A stretch of DNA of 64,000 nucleotides, from assembly GCA_028571685.1 (NCBI GenBank), contig CM053143.1, positions 50,461,208 to 50,525,207 of the forward strand. Reading direction: 5' to 3'. The position numbers and the translations under genes are program-made. Below, one piece after another: positions 1 to 11,444 of the stretch. Under the pieces are notes generated by a model. That model was not told the DNA's origin. It saw nothing but the letters and a program-made list of their open reading frames with translations, and did no database searches. This DNA comes from Heterohyrax brucei (taxonomy: Eukaryota; Chordata; Mammalia; Hyracoidea; Procaviidae). How positions within the stretch are numbered: position 1 is the stretch's first letter; each line of letters starts with the position of its first letter.

Positions 1-360
1 TTATTTTATTTTCTTAAAGGCTATTATAAATAGTATTACTTTCCCTTTTTTTGTCGTTCTCTTTATTTGTGTATACGAATCTGATTAATTTTCATATGTT
101 AACCTTATATTGGTGGCTCTTCTGAATCTTTCTATTAGTTCTGATAGTTCTTATGTGGAGTCTTTGGTTCTCTATGTATAGTTTTATATCAGCTGCAAAC
201 AGGGATATTTCACTGCTTCTGTACCAAGTTGGATGCCCTTTATTCTTATTCTTGTCTTACTGCTCTAGCTAGATGGTCCTGCACAATGTTAAGGAGGAGT
301 GTTGATAAAGGGCATCCTTGTCTTGGTCCCATTCTCAGGGGGAATGCTATGAGCCTCTCT
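1..360 (-). mobile_element. Old L1 ORF2 fragment (reverse transcriptase region), antisense
   Basis: The minus strand matches the L1 ORF2 stretch around the FADD motif; the plus strand reads atcagctgcaaacaggga followed by tgttgataaagggcatcc, the usual antisense L1 wording. It runs off the left edge of the window. It is diverged and has no open frame. The right limit is approximate because the next L1 piece lies in the opposite orientation. Confidence 0.75.
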
Positions 361-429
361 CTTTGGGAACCTACACCATAAAAACACGAGTTGTCTTCAC
401 ACTATGAGATAGGGAAAGATTCCTTAAAC

Positions 430-1080
430 AAGACATAGTTAAAACAAATCATAAAGGAAAATGTTGATTACTTGGGCATGTTCATACACTTCCACAAGTT
501 AAGGAATATCATAAATACATTTAAAAGAAAAGCCATAAACTGACAGAAAATACTTGCCACTCGTATAATGATCAAAAGATTAATTTCTGTTAATATGCTT
601 TAAGTATATAAACTTGCCAGTATTCAACAATTTTTCCACATCCAAAATGGGAATTTCACATGATTCCACCTAATACAAGTAATTCTTTCAAACTGATAAG
701 AAAAAGACTAACAAGCCAACAGAAAAAATGGACTAAGAATTTGAATCCACAGATGAGGAAAGCTAAATGACTAATAAATGTTTGAAATATTCTTAAATCA
801 CTAGCAATCTAGGAAATGAAAACTACAATGAGATACTATTTCATAGCACAAGATTTGTAAAGATTAAGAAGTGTTGATAAATTGCAGGGCAGTAGGCACC
901 TCTATGCACTGTATCGGTGTAAACTGGTAGAAGTGTGATAATGTCATGTAAAATTGAAGGTAAGTATTCCATCTGACCTACCAGCTCCACTGCTAGGGTA
1001 TATATACCAAAGAGACTCTCAAACAGACAAGTACAGATGGAAACGAAGCATGATTTATAATGAATGACTGAAAACAGCAT
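430..1080 (+). mobile_element. Old L1 ORF2 3' part, sense, decayed
   Basis: Sense-strand landmarks of the ORF2 C-terminal coding region survive, such as acaatgagatactatttca near 828 and the later stretch matching 'Pro-Ala-x-Pro-Leu-Leu-Gly-Ile-Tyr' near 985-1010. The reading frame is destroyed. It meets the fragment at 1-360 head to head, so it is either a separate insertion or an inverted piece of the same one. Confidence 0.6.
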
Positions 1081-1084
1081 GATG

Positions 1085-1680
1085 ATACTATATTATTTTA
1101 TTTTGCTTTAGATGAAAGTATACAGCATGAAATAGTTTCTCCTCCAAAAATTTAAACACAAACAGTTTTGTGACATTGCTTGTGATCCCCATGATGTGTC
1201 AGCAATTGATATTGTATTTTGCAAGTAAATATCAGGTACTGTATTTTATAAGTGAATATCACGTGTCTGTTAGTTGCCTAAATGTCTTCTTTGGTCAAGT
1301 GTCGATTCATAGCCTTTGGCCATTTTTTAGTTGAATTGTTTGTCTTTCTGTTGTAGAGGTATTGGATTTTCCTATAAATTTTTGAAATTAGATATTTGTC
1401 AGATATGTCGCAGGCAAAAAATCCTTCGCAGTTGGTAGGTTCTTTCACGCTTTTAATAGTCTTTGGATGAGTGTAAGTGTTTAATGTTTAAAAGATCTCA
1501 GTTATCTAGCTTATCTTCTAGCATTTATGTATTGTTAGTTATGGTTTATAACCTATTAATTATACTTATATAATTATATTTATATCCTATTAATTCTACC
1601 ACAGGTAAATCAACTGTGGTAGAATTCATATATCAGTCAAAACAAAGACTTGGCCTTCCATCTATCAGCATGGATAAGCC
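1085..1680 (-). mobile_element. Old L1, 3' UTR plus ORF2 C-terminal part, antisense
   Basis: 1085-1250 resembles the start of the antisense 3' UTR also seen at 6,510 and 31,420 (gaaagtatacagcatgaa). From 1255 the sequence is antisense ORF2 C-terminus (aatgtcttctttggtcaagt, then ttatctagcttatcttctag). It is diverged. The continuation at about 1690-1960 may be another L1 3' UTR fragment, but it is too weak to call separately. Confidence 0.6.
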
Positions 1681-2039
1681 TTTTTTAAATTTTTTTTATT
1701 GTGATTAAGTGGAAGTTTACAATCCAAGTCAATTTTCCATACAAACCCCCAAGTGCCCACCTCTCTGTAACTCTGTCTGCTCATCTCACCATGTGACAGC
1801 ACTCTTCTTTTTCATACTTTACGTACAGTAAATTCTTGTCCCATCCTCTACACTCTCTTCTCTCCCCTCTAAAAAGAATCCAGTAGGACAGCCTCATATA
1901 TGTGTGTATATAAAGTGTATATAAAGTATACACACCACATGCATCAGTCTGTGTCCCCAAGTCCAGTCTATTCAATTCTTAACAGCGATTTTGAATAAAC
2001 AACAAATTAGAGCATGATACCTAGAGGATGATTCTAGTT

Positions 2040-2245
2040 TAAAGTTACATATGTGTATATATGTGTGTATGTGTACATTTATATACATACACATGCATGT
2101 AAATGTGTGTCTAAATACATATACACACATGTGTACATATGTAAATACATGTGTATACACACAAAATACATATATATTTATACATTCATTTATGTGTGTG
2201 TACATATACAAATGCATAGCCATATAAATGTGAGTGGGAAAAATA
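2040..2245. repeat. Alternating purine-pyrimidine microsatellite (TATG/TACA-rich)
   Basis: About 200 bp of imperfect TATG, TGTA and CACA repeats. Open frames that overlap on both strands here, rich in Tyr, Ile, Cys and His, are by-products of the simple sequence and are not genes. Confidence 0.85.
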
Positions 2246-2249
2246 TATA

Positions 2250-4935
2250 GCTGATTCAAGATAGTGATTTCCTTTGGTTAGGAAGGGAAAGAAAAGAATA
2301 GAGGAATGAAGAGTTTTTAATTATAATTATAATCTTATTTATTTTTTTAAAAATCTGAAGGAAATACAGAAAAGTATAAACAACTGCTTAAAAAATAATA
2401 ATATTGGGTAACTGTGGTTTTGAGTTATTATCTCTTCTTTATGTTTGAAATATTTATAATTGAAAAGAAAAAGAAAAAGATTCACTGTGTAAGTTTCCAT
2501 GAATAAGGATGTCTGTTGCAGCATGGTTTATACAAGGGTACCAACGCCAGTGCCTGTCAACAGCAAAGATTTGAGGAAGCTGTGTTACATCCGTACCATG
2601 CACTCCACTGTTCTACAGCTTGTAATAGGCAGAGTCAGGCTTATGTTTAATTTAACATTAAGAGGACTGTTACATCAAGTTAATATCTCATATTGCTGAA
2701 TTAATGAAAAATGGGATCTTTCCATACACAGTGTTCTAACACTGACTGTGTAGTGTTTCATCATACAGATGCAAGTGACATCATAGGTGAATGTTTGCCT
2801 ACTTGCCTCATCCTGTTTATTAATGATACGTTTTCTTCCTTCTGCCTCTTGTATGTCTTTGAAATTTTGATTCAAGGAGTCATATACCAACTTACAACTT
2901 CCCTGTGGCTTCAACCAGAATCTCTAGATCATGTTATTTTGTGGGAGAACTAATATCACACTAGTATTTTTCAACTTGATTTCTAATTAAACTGAAAGGT
3001 CCTTAATAACTAACTCGCTTATTGATCTATATGGGGGACAATATTAGAAAGCAATCCCAGAATCTCAGCTTTCTTCTTCCCTGTCATTAAGAGAAGTGTC
3101 ACTCCACCACCTTGTACCTCTGTGTCCACTGGACCTTTCTTCCAGAGCTCAACTGACCTCATCTTACTGACTCCCGTACTCTCAGGGTGATACCGGGCAG
3201 TAGATTCAATTATAGACATTCTCCAGGCATCTATGCTGCATATCCAGAAGAGTGAAGGAAAAGCAGATCATGGGTAGGGGGCAATACTGACAAAGCCAAA
3301 AGCAGATAAACAGCTCGCAGGGGCCCCATCTCTCTAGACCCCCTGTGCTGTCTCTATGAGCTCAGTTCTGTCAAAATATTGCTCCTGTGGACTTGCCCTA
3401 TCACAGAGGTTACACGGTTATTCGAAAAATTCAGTAGCATTCCCACAGTTCCTTAAAGATATCCTGCTCCTTCTAAGCTCTCTTTTGACTGGTATTTTGA
3501 GAGCCACTTCTGTACTTTGGAGGTATAATCTACTGATGTTCAGCAGCTGTAAAAAGATCTCTCATTGACCACACTACCTCCTTCCAAGGCTCTTGTCATC
3601 CAGAAATAAAATTTCATCTCTTAGCAAGAAAATGAAAAGTTTTTCCCCCCTTGTATTGTTGAGAGTTTCTTCCTACAACAGCAGATTGGATCAAAATCTC
3701 ACAAAGGGGCATAGAGACAAAGGGAAATGATCACAAGCCTCCCAGTGAAAGCAGGTCACACATCCTTCTCCCTTCCTCCTCTTTCTCATCAACACCCGGC
3801 AGGAGAGGCATCTTCAGAAAGGAAACATGGAGGACCGCACGTGCAGGCTTCTCCCACAGAGGAAACAGGAGCCAAATTGGCCAAGTCAAATTGCTATCTG
3901 CCCTTACACACTGGCCATTTGCAAACTGCTCCCTCTTGAATGTTTGAAAGCATTTTTTGGTCAGTTGAGGACCAAGGAAATGCCCTTTTCTGTGTTGGGA
4001 GAAAACAAGTTAACAACTTCAATTGCCTTCCCTGCAGTGGCTAGCTGATTTCTGAGATCTTCTTCACCTGTAATGGCCTGAAAGCTAGGGCATTCTTCCT
4101 GTGGTGCTGACATATCCAGAGAGCACAAAGTCGGTGTCACACTGGGCAAAGGTGGGGGGGCTCGGGCTTCACAAAGGAATCTGAAAACAGAGAATCCACT
4201 ACCCTGAAACAGAATACAATTAGATGTCAAATGTGACCTGTTAAACAAGAATACATACTGCAAATGTCCACCCAAATATTATAATCACCTCACAAAATGG
4301 AATACATTTGCTGTTCTGTAAGACACACTTTTAACCCTGTCTCTTTCTGCTCTGTAGTAATTCTGGCCTTTATAGAGTCTTGTAACCCAAGGCCAGACAT
4401 CTTCCTCCTCAGGATTCACTTGGGAGGGCCTGGAACTTCTCTGGTGAGGAAGTGCTACTTCTTATTTTTCTCCTGCTTTTAGACAGTGGAGATTCTGGCC
4501 TGGGGCTGAGAGGTGTTTTCCCCAAAGAATGAGAAAACATGTTTAGACACTCTATGTCCACTTTAAAACATCACCAGCCTTCCAGGATGGGGTGTGGCAG
4601 CAGCTGAGACTTGTCTGTGTGTTAGGTTTCGCCTTCAGGAGCTCAGGGCCTGAGAAACAAAGGTCCAGAAGCAATGGGCTGCTTCTCTTATAAGACATCA
4701 GTGCTTTCCAACACATTTTTTTTTTTTTTTTTACAGCCTAACAGAGTGTCTTTGGGAGTGTGTGAAGAGTGAAGGGTTGGGGCTGGAGATGGGAAGGAGG
4801 GTCAAAACCCCCTGGAGGTCACTGTCACCAGTACTCTGGGGATTTTAACTGCTCACTGATTGCCCCTTCTCCCCTACAGCCTTCTGGGGCTACCTCTGTT
4901 TCTTATATTCGTTGTGCTTTATCAAACAATACGGT
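2250..4935. other. Unassigned stretch; no gene or clear repeat recognised
   Basis: AT-rich to about 2,500, then mixed composition. Nothing here was recognised as a mammal-wide or lineage-specific repeat except an 18-base T run near 4,715-4,732. A minus-strand open frame at 3,961-4,275 is discussed as a weak observation. No exon is called. Confidence 0.4.
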
Positions 4936-4939
4936 AACA

Positions 4940-5300
4940 CACAAACAAAAACAGTCTTGGATGAGTCCACTGTGACTCAAGGTGACCACATGTGTGCCAG
5001 AGTAGAACTATGTCTCTAGAGTTTTGATAGCTGATTTTGGAAGTAAATCATAGGACTTCCTTTTCAGGGAAACCCTGGTGGTGTGGCTGAGTGCTACATC
5101 TGCTAACTAAAAGGCTGGCAGTTCAAATCTTCCAGACCCTCCTTGGAAACTGTATGGGGCAGTTCTGCTCTGTCCTATAGGTTTGCTATGAGTCAAAATT
5201 GACTCGACGGCAGTGGGTTTGGTTTGGGTTTTTTCTTTTCAGGGCACCCCTGGGTGGACTTGAACTTCCAATCTTTTGGTTAATAGTGCATTAACTGGAA
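4940..5300 (-). repeat. AfroSINE, antisense, split by a second SINE
   Basis: Left part 4,940-5,069 shows antisense SINE body (gccagagtagaactatgtct). The right part resumes after 5,244 with the antisense head region (gggtggacttgaacttcc, then ttttggttaatag). The interruption is the sense SINE at 5,070-5,234. The copy is diverged and its ends are approximate. Confidence 0.7.
5070..5234 (+). repeat. AfroSINE, sense, full length, nested in another SINE
   Basis: It starts gaaaccctggtggtgtgg (A-box-like), has a B-box-like cagttcaaatc and the body gggcagttctgctctgtcct. It ends in the RTE-like tail (gagtcaaaattgactcgacg) and a T-rich end. A 10-bp direct repeat, cttttcaggg, lies at 5,060-5,069 and 5,235-5,244, which fixes both ends. 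Confidence 0.9.
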
Positions 5301-5409
5301 TACATGTGGACTTCCATGCTTTACTACTACTCATAACAATCAAACAGGAATTTATCCACTTTTCTAGGCTTGACATAATTAGTTCCTAACTCAGTTGCTC
5401 ACCCAAAAA

Positions 5410-5525
5410 TGCAAACCTGCTATCATCATCAAGTTGATTATGACTGATAGTGACTCTACAGGACAGAGCACAACTACCGCACAGAGTTTCCGAGGAGTGC
5501 CTGGAGGATTAGAATTGTTGGTGAA
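5410..5525 (-). repeat. AfroSINE fragment, antisense
   Basis: It begins with a degenerate antisense tail (catcaagttgattatgactg), then ctacaggacagagcacaact, and runs to gcctggaggatt. The tRNA-like head is missing or unrecognisable. Confidence 0.75.
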
Positions 5526-5879
5526 TATAAGGCTCTAACAAAGGTCACTTAGATTATTAAACTACATTCCATCCTCTGTCACAATTATCACCCCAGACTG
5601 CATTAGCAGTTCTGCATTCCTCCCCCATTTCCCAGGAAGTAAAACTGATTAAGACCTCAGAGAGATAACTAAATTTTGCGGAATTCACACTGTTTGAAAA
5701 GATGTAATGGAATCTCATGATGTAGTGAAATCTTATGACTTCTGGCAATTGTTCTGTAACAATATTCAGATGCCAGTCCCTTTGAAATATGGCTATGAAA
5801 ACCACCAAAAATATAACCCAGGTGGGACAGCTTTTGGAGAAGTTATTCTCACTGTTCCCCAGATTTGCCAGTTTAACTG

Positions 5880-6016
5880 CTAATAAAGCATTCCTTGAAC
5901 CTCTCACTGTCTCTGAATTTTTGGCTACAGTGACAGGAGGAATGCACTTGCTTTAGTTGAGCAGCAGAACTGCCAACTTTTTGGTTAGCAGCTGTAGCAC
6001 TCAACTGCTCAGGTTC
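5880..6016 (-). repeat. SINE head remnant, antisense
   Basis: Only the antisense head is readable (tttttggttagcagctgtag, then cactcaactgctcagg). The remainder is too diverged to align by eye. Confidence 0.45.
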
Positions 6017-6504
6017 ATACAAATGTGTGACATTCTTTATTTCACACTTGTTGTGGAGCCAAGGGAAAAATATTCCCTCTACAAAGTGAGCAGACTGTTA
6101 CTATCAGTGTCCTTGTTTGCTAGAGATAAATAATTATTGGGCTTCCAATAATTAATAAAAATATTTAAGCAGCGTATTCTGATCCTGAATGGCAAAAGTT
6201 TACTGCACACTCTTGAACTTTTTCATCTCAATTCCTGGAATTTCTTTAAAATTTGCAGAGAAAATCCTATACCATGATGCATTCTGCTAGAGCGCTTCAG
6301 TGCTTACAACATTCGGGAGTACTTTTAAGAATTAAACTATGCCAGTATACTCCATTTCATTATTCTTAGAATTCCTCATTAGAGTGGTAGTGGTAGGAGC
6401 CACGTCTGGTGCCTTTAAGAATACAGCATGTAAGAAACCAATGAGAATTGCCCACTGCTCCCTACTGATGAAGGTAGGTCAAGATTTCTTTTTCTCTTCT
6501 TTTT

Positions 6505-7325
6505 TTTAAATTATACTTTAGCTAAAGGTTTACAGAATGAACTAGCTTCTCATTAAACAGTTGGCATACATACTGTTTTATGACATTGTTGAATAACCCC
6601 ACAATGATCAATACTCCCCTTCTCCACTTTGGGTTCCCTATTACCAACTTTCCTGTCCTCTTTGCTTTCTGGCCCATTCCCCCGGGCTGGTGTGCCCCTT
6701 TAGCCTCATTTTGTTTTATGGGCCTGTCTAATCTTTAGCTGAAGGGTGGACCGCAGTAGTGACTTCATTACTGAGCTAAAAGAGTGTCTATAGGCCATAC
6801 TCTCTAGGTTTATCCAGTCTCTGTTAGGCCAGTAAGTCTAGTCTTTTTTGTGTGACTTAGAAGTTTGTTCTATATATTTCAAGGCCTTCTATTGTGATCC
6901 CTGTCAAGACAGTCCATAACGGTAGCCTTCTACCATCTGGCTGTGCTTGCCTCAGTCTGGCTGAGGCCGCAGTAGTTGTGACTCATTAGTCCTTTGGATT
7001 GTTTCCCTGGTATCTTTAGTTTTCTTCGCTCTCACTTGTTCTTGAAGTGTTGAGACCAGTGAAGTACCTTAGATAGCTGCTTATTGGCTTTTTAGACTAT
7101 CTGCCAAAGTAGAACATCTTCTTTACAAACTATGTTAAGCCAATTGAGCTAGATGTTTCCTGAGACCATGGCCCCCATAGCTCTCAGTCCAGCAATTCAG
7201 TCTCCGAGGAAGTTTGGATGTGTTTATGGCGCTTACATGAGAACAGGTCAGTGTTTCTGATGATTTGCACAGCTCCAAAAGATTGCATTGCACCCATGGT
7301 CTCAGCTCACAACACTTAGTGGTAG
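6505..7325 (-). mobile_element. L1 3' UTR, older afrotherian subfamily, antisense
   Basis: The stretch is collinear with the 3' UTR of the old L1 at 31,400-32,260. Shared blocks include ttacagaatgaactagcttc, gggttccctattaccaac, tctaatctttagctgaaggg and gcaattcagtctccgagg. No ORF2 follows, so it is a 3'-end fragment. The CT-rich tract at 7,325-7,428 lies at its right boundary. Confidence 0.75.
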
Positions 7326-7428
7326 TACTTCTCTTCTCTTTCTTTCTTTCTTCTTTCCATCATTTCCCTTCTCTTCCTTCTCCTCTTCTCCCTTTTCCTT
7401 TTCTTTCTTCCTCTCCTCCTTTTAAATA
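7325..7428. repeat. CT-rich (polypyrimidine) low-complexity tract
   Basis: About 100 bp almost wholly of C and T, with tctttctttctttc-type repeats. Confidence 0.9.
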
Positions 7429-7654
7429 AAATTAAGCAGTAAAAAAATCTACTTGATTTTTTTTCTAATTATGCTCCTACGTCTCAGTTTTTCCAATCTG
7501 ATCACTTGTTACATCATTTTAAATTTTAGAATATTCTACACCAAACAACTATTGCCCTGTCTTAATGTACCAAGGTCCTCCTGCTTGTGATGATAAATAC
7601 ATGTATAAAACTTTCGCCAAGTCTTCTTTTGAGACTGTATCTTGAAAGTAAGTG

Positions 7655-7880
7655 CATGGGAGGCAACTGTGGCTATAGCAATTGCTAAACTTGGAGTCAT
7701 AAGTTGCTGGTTCAAGTCCCAGTTTGGACACTTAATTGTAAGACTCATGTAAATCACCTAATATCTTAGACTTCATTTGTAAAACTATGATAATAATACA
7801 TAACACAAAGAGTTGTTTTGAGGATTAAATAAGGTTGTTCCAATGAAAGTGTTTCTCAAAGAGCTATACAATGGTAAGGC
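7655..7880 (+). repeat. MIR SINE, sense
   Basis: The MIR core is visible: a head with gctggttcaagtccca, then tttgtaaaactatgataata, gttgttttgaggattaaat and a decayed 3' end. This is an old, mammal-wide element. Confidence 0.75.
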
Positions 7881-8356
7881 ATTAAAACTAAAGGAATCAG
7901 TAACTATGGAGTTGCCCGTTAAACTATTATTGGGCAGTATTTGGAGTCAAGTACCCTAGAGCATAGTAAGAATTAAACATTAAACTTCAGATACTCATCA
8001 TTGAAATTAGCTTATTATCATTGTTTAATATTTAATCCTTACCATTCTCTAGAGAACTAGACTCTGTGGAGAGTATAGATTTAGATATACACTGACTACT
8101 TGAATGCCCAACTAAAGTGCATACATAATAAAAACACCTCATAGACATAACAAAAGAGCCACTCCAAGAGGCCTTCTTAGGAGGCACTTTCTTCAATAAC
8201 ATGGTTATCAGTTTTACATCCGTCAAGTGGGGAGCCTCTAAGCAAATCTCATTCCTCTGGGAATAATGGAAATACATTATGCTCAGATTTTGTTTGTGGG
8301 TTGTGATTTCAAACTAGGTTTTTCTGCTGTAGAAGGAGACACTATTGACAAGATTT

Positions 8357-8445
8357 AAAAAAAAAAAAAAGAAAAAAACATTGTCATCGAGTCGGGTCTG
8401 ACTCAGGGAGATAAATCCAACCAAAAAGTTGGAATCTCTGGATAT
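8357..8445 (-). repeat. Short SINE tail remnant, antisense, behind an A-rich run
   Basis: An A-rich tract at about 8,357-8,378 is followed by cattgtcatcgagtcgggtc, the antisense of the AfroSINE/RTE 3' tail. The SINE body is lost. Confidence 0.55.
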
Positions 8446-8730
8446 TCACTAAATTGTCCAAAAGTTATTTAACTGTTTTTAATAAATGGTTTATATTGTT
8501 GTTTTGGATTTACCTCTCAGAAACCTTAGCTTTTAATTTTGAGTTATGTACAAAGAATGTGCACATAACATATTCTGAAGAGTATTTGAAATTTTAAAAG
8601 AACCACAGTATTAGTTTTTGATTTTTATTCATTTGTGGAAGTGGAGGGATTATCATATCTTATTTTATTCTTATTCTGTTCTCTTTAGGTTTTTTTTTTT
8701 TTTTCCCTTCTTCTTCTTCTCATTTTACAC

Positions 8731-8891
8731 CAAAATAAAACCCATTGCTATTGAGTCACTTCCAATTCATAGCAGTCCTATAGGACAGAGTAGAACTGCC
8801 CCATAGTGTTTCCAAGAAGTGGTTATTGAATTTGAACTGCTGACCTTTCGGTCAGCAGCCCAGCTCTTAACTACTATGCCACCAGGACTCC
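8731..8891 (-). repeat. AfroSINE, antisense, near full length
   Basis: It reads aaaacccattgctattgagt, cctataggacagagtagaac, tttcggtcagcagccc, and ends at ccaccaggactcc, covering tail to head. Confidence 0.88.
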
Positions 8892-8903
8892 ACCTCTCAC
8901 ACA

Positions 8904-8975
8904 AAACCCCCAAAACCAAGCCCACTGCTGTTAAGTCCATTCCAGCTCATAACAACCTCTCATACAGAGCATGCT
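8904..8975 (-). repeat. AfroSINE tail fragment, antisense
   Basis: ccaagcccactgctgttaag, then ttccagctcataacaacctc, then sequence unrelated to the SINE. Only the 3' third is present. Confidence 0.65.
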
Positions 8976-9165
8976 GAATTTAGTGAATTGATTTGGTTGC
9001 AGTGCAAACACTGCAGAGAAGTAGCAGAGAGAATCACAAACAGAGAAACTAGAAAAAAAATCATTTCAAGGACATGCTGAAAATTTCGTACCATGACCTC
9101 TGAACTTCTGGGAGGAAAAGAAAACAGTGATGGGGAAACTAGTTTAGCATATAGCTCTAAGACAG

Positions 9166-9549
9166 AAGGCTCCATTCCTGTAGCTGTTGAGTCATTTCCA
9201 GCTAATGGTGGCCCTAGTTGTGTCAGAGTAGAACTGTGCTCCACAGGATTTTCAATGGCTGATTTTTCAGAAGTAGATCATCAAGTCCTGCATCCAAAAC
9301 ATATTGACATGCTACATGCTATTATCGAGTCGATTCCAACTCATAGCAACCCCATAGGACAGAGTAGACCTGCCCCATAGAGTTTTCAAGGAGTACCTGG
9401 TGAATCTGAACTGCTGACCTTTTGATTAGGAGCCATAGCACTTACCCACTACACCATCAGGTTTCCAAAACGCCTCTGGGTAGACTCAAACCTCCAACAT
9501 GTCTATTAGCAGCTGAAGGCATTATCCATTTACACCACCCAGGAACTCC
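9166..9549 (-). repeat. AfroSINE (long subfamily), antisense, split by another SINE
   Basis: The first part (9,166-9,300) has gctgttgagtcatttccagc and the long-subfamily block ttcaatggctgatttttcag. The second part (9,472-9,549) has ctctgggtagactcaaacct and ends tttacaccacccaggaactc. The copy is interrupted at 9,301-9,463. Confidence 0.8.
9301..9463 (-). repeat. AfroSINE (short subfamily), antisense, nested
   Basis: It has the tail ttatcgagtcgattccaact, the body cccataggacagagtagacc and the head ctacaccatcaggt. The 8-bp direct repeat tccaaaac at 9,293-9,300 and 9,464-9,471 marks the insertion into the older SINE. Confidence 0.88.
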
Positions 9550-10208
9550 ACAAGAAATGGGATAATTTCTTTAAAAATACATACATTTTTTTTACCATTG
9601 GGGGGAAAATTTTTTTTGAAATCGTGTCAATAAAAAATTCACCCTCTTCTTTATGAGGACTGTTAACCACACAAGAGTCTTTGTGGACCTGCTTCCAGAC
9701 TACAGTTACTTGGTCCAGGGTGTTGCTGATTCCTTTGGGAGAGTGCTTTTTTTTCCAGAAGCAGTAAGAAGCAAGGAGAACCATCAGGGCAGCAGGTTGT
9801 CACAGTGATTCCTAGGGGAAATCAATCCCTGAAAACCCTGAACATATAAGCTGTACCATGCACCATGCAAGTGAATGATACAGGCAGCATCAACGAGGCG
9901 GCATCCTTCCACAAGCACCTGGTTTACTTGTACTGATTGCGACTGTGTCAAAGGGAGAAACCCCAGATGTGGACCTGCGCAAGGAATTCCTGAGCTTACA
10001 GGCTGGTTACGAGCCCTTTGGTCCTCAGCCCAACTGTTTCGACATGATCTCATTATTGTCCCAATGGAACCTCATTTCTTCTCGTTCTTGTGGTCATGAG
10101 AATGCTGAAACTTGAATATCCCTTTCTCTTATCATGACTCCAAGTGTTCTGCTAACCAAGCCGTATTTGTCTGCTTATACTGATTTAATAGAGTCTATTT
10201 CTACCAGT
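9550..10208. other. Unassigned stretch between SINEs
   Basis: No recognisable repeat or exon. Short overlapping open frames on both strands near 9,780-10,100 show no family resemblance. Confidence 0.35.
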
Positions 10209-10393
10209 GTGAGCCCTGGTGGCACACTGGGTAAGGTGCTCAAACTCACCAGCAGGTCTACAGGAGAAATTTGTGACAGTCTGCTTCTATAAGGATTTAT
10301 AGCCTTGGAAGCCCTATAGGGCAGTTTGCTCTGTCCTACAGGGTCATTAAGAGAAGGAATTGACTCCACAGTGGTGGGTTTGATTTGTTTTTC
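10209..10393 (+). repeat. AfroSINE (long subfamily), sense
   Basis: It begins gtgagccctggtggcacact, contains the long-subfamily block gacagtctgcttctataagg, and ends ttgactccacagtggtgggt with a T-rich tail. Confidence 0.85.
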
Positions 10394-10583
10394 GGTGTTT
10401 CTACCAACAAAATGAAATGATGTAGGTCCACATAATTATACCTTTTTACACATGAAATTTTCAAAACATGTATTTCCCATGCATATTATTCAAAATAAGA
10501 ATTCCTCTCTACTTTACTAAAATAAGTTTTCCTAATCTCTAATACTATTCAACAGACGTCAGTCTTACAAACATCAATGAAAA

Positions 10584-10742
10584 GACAGAGAAAAACCATT
10601 GCCATCAAATCAGCTCCAATCCACAGTGACCCTACAGGACAGAATAAAACTGCCCTATAGGGTTTCCTAGGAGCACCCAGTAGACTGAAGCTACCAGCCG
10701 TTTGGTGGGCAGCTGAACTCTTAATCACGATGTTGCCTGGGC
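10584..10742 (-). repeat. AfroSINE, antisense
   Basis: aaaaaccattgccatcaaat, then ctacaggacagaataaaact, then tttggtgggcagctgaactc. The head ends near gttgcctgggct. It is moderately diverged. Confidence 0.85.
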
Positions 10743-10744
10743 TG

Positions 10745-11440
10745 CATAAACACTATAGCTTTAATATATCGGAAACATTTCTAATGTTATTGAATTTGAA
10801 TATAAGCTCATCAATCATTATTAGCAAATAAATATTATTGGATTTCCCTAATGTGTTTGAATTTCATAGTTCAGCTTCTCATACAAAAGAAATATGCAGC
10901 CAATGTTTCCACCTATTCTTTTTATGAAGATTTTACTTATCTTAGAATTGATTAATACAGAATGATTATAAATAGTATATGTTTAAACAGAGGAATAGTT
11001 TATGCACTTTCTGTTTGTTTTTTATTTTTTTCTGTGGGCTTTAAGCTGTTAGATTTTCCAGTGTAGTGAAAGAACAGTAACAATATCCTCAGCCTAGAAT
11101 TTTTTTTAAGCAAGGCTTTCCTCCATTTTCAGGAAGGAACATTATTCAGAAGCCTTGTAGGTTACTCATTTCTCAAGAGGCTACATCATTCAGTACTGTA
11201 TCTTAGCCAATGATCCAAGGTCAGCAAAATGCTATGACATGTTCTGTTTGATGGCCCCAGGCAGTAAGCCACAACATTCTGACTATTAATATCTCTTGAC
11301 CTTTCGATTTATAAGCAGAAGTATTCATATGGCCATTTTCTCTCCTAGGCATCCCTGAGAAAAACAAGGATCCGGGGCCTAAGACGAGTAACGTTTTAAC
11401 CCCTAATGTCTTGTTTATTTTACATGAAAATTTCTGAGGT
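10745..11440. other. AT-rich unassigned stretch
   Basis: No gene, RNA gene or clear repeat is visible. Short T-rich runs occur near 11,015 and 11,100. Confidence 0.35.
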
Positions 11441-11444
11441 ACCT

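Noticed and set aside
2053-2259. Overlapping Tyr/His/Cys/Ile-rich frames on both strands
   Set aside because: Products of a microsatellite.
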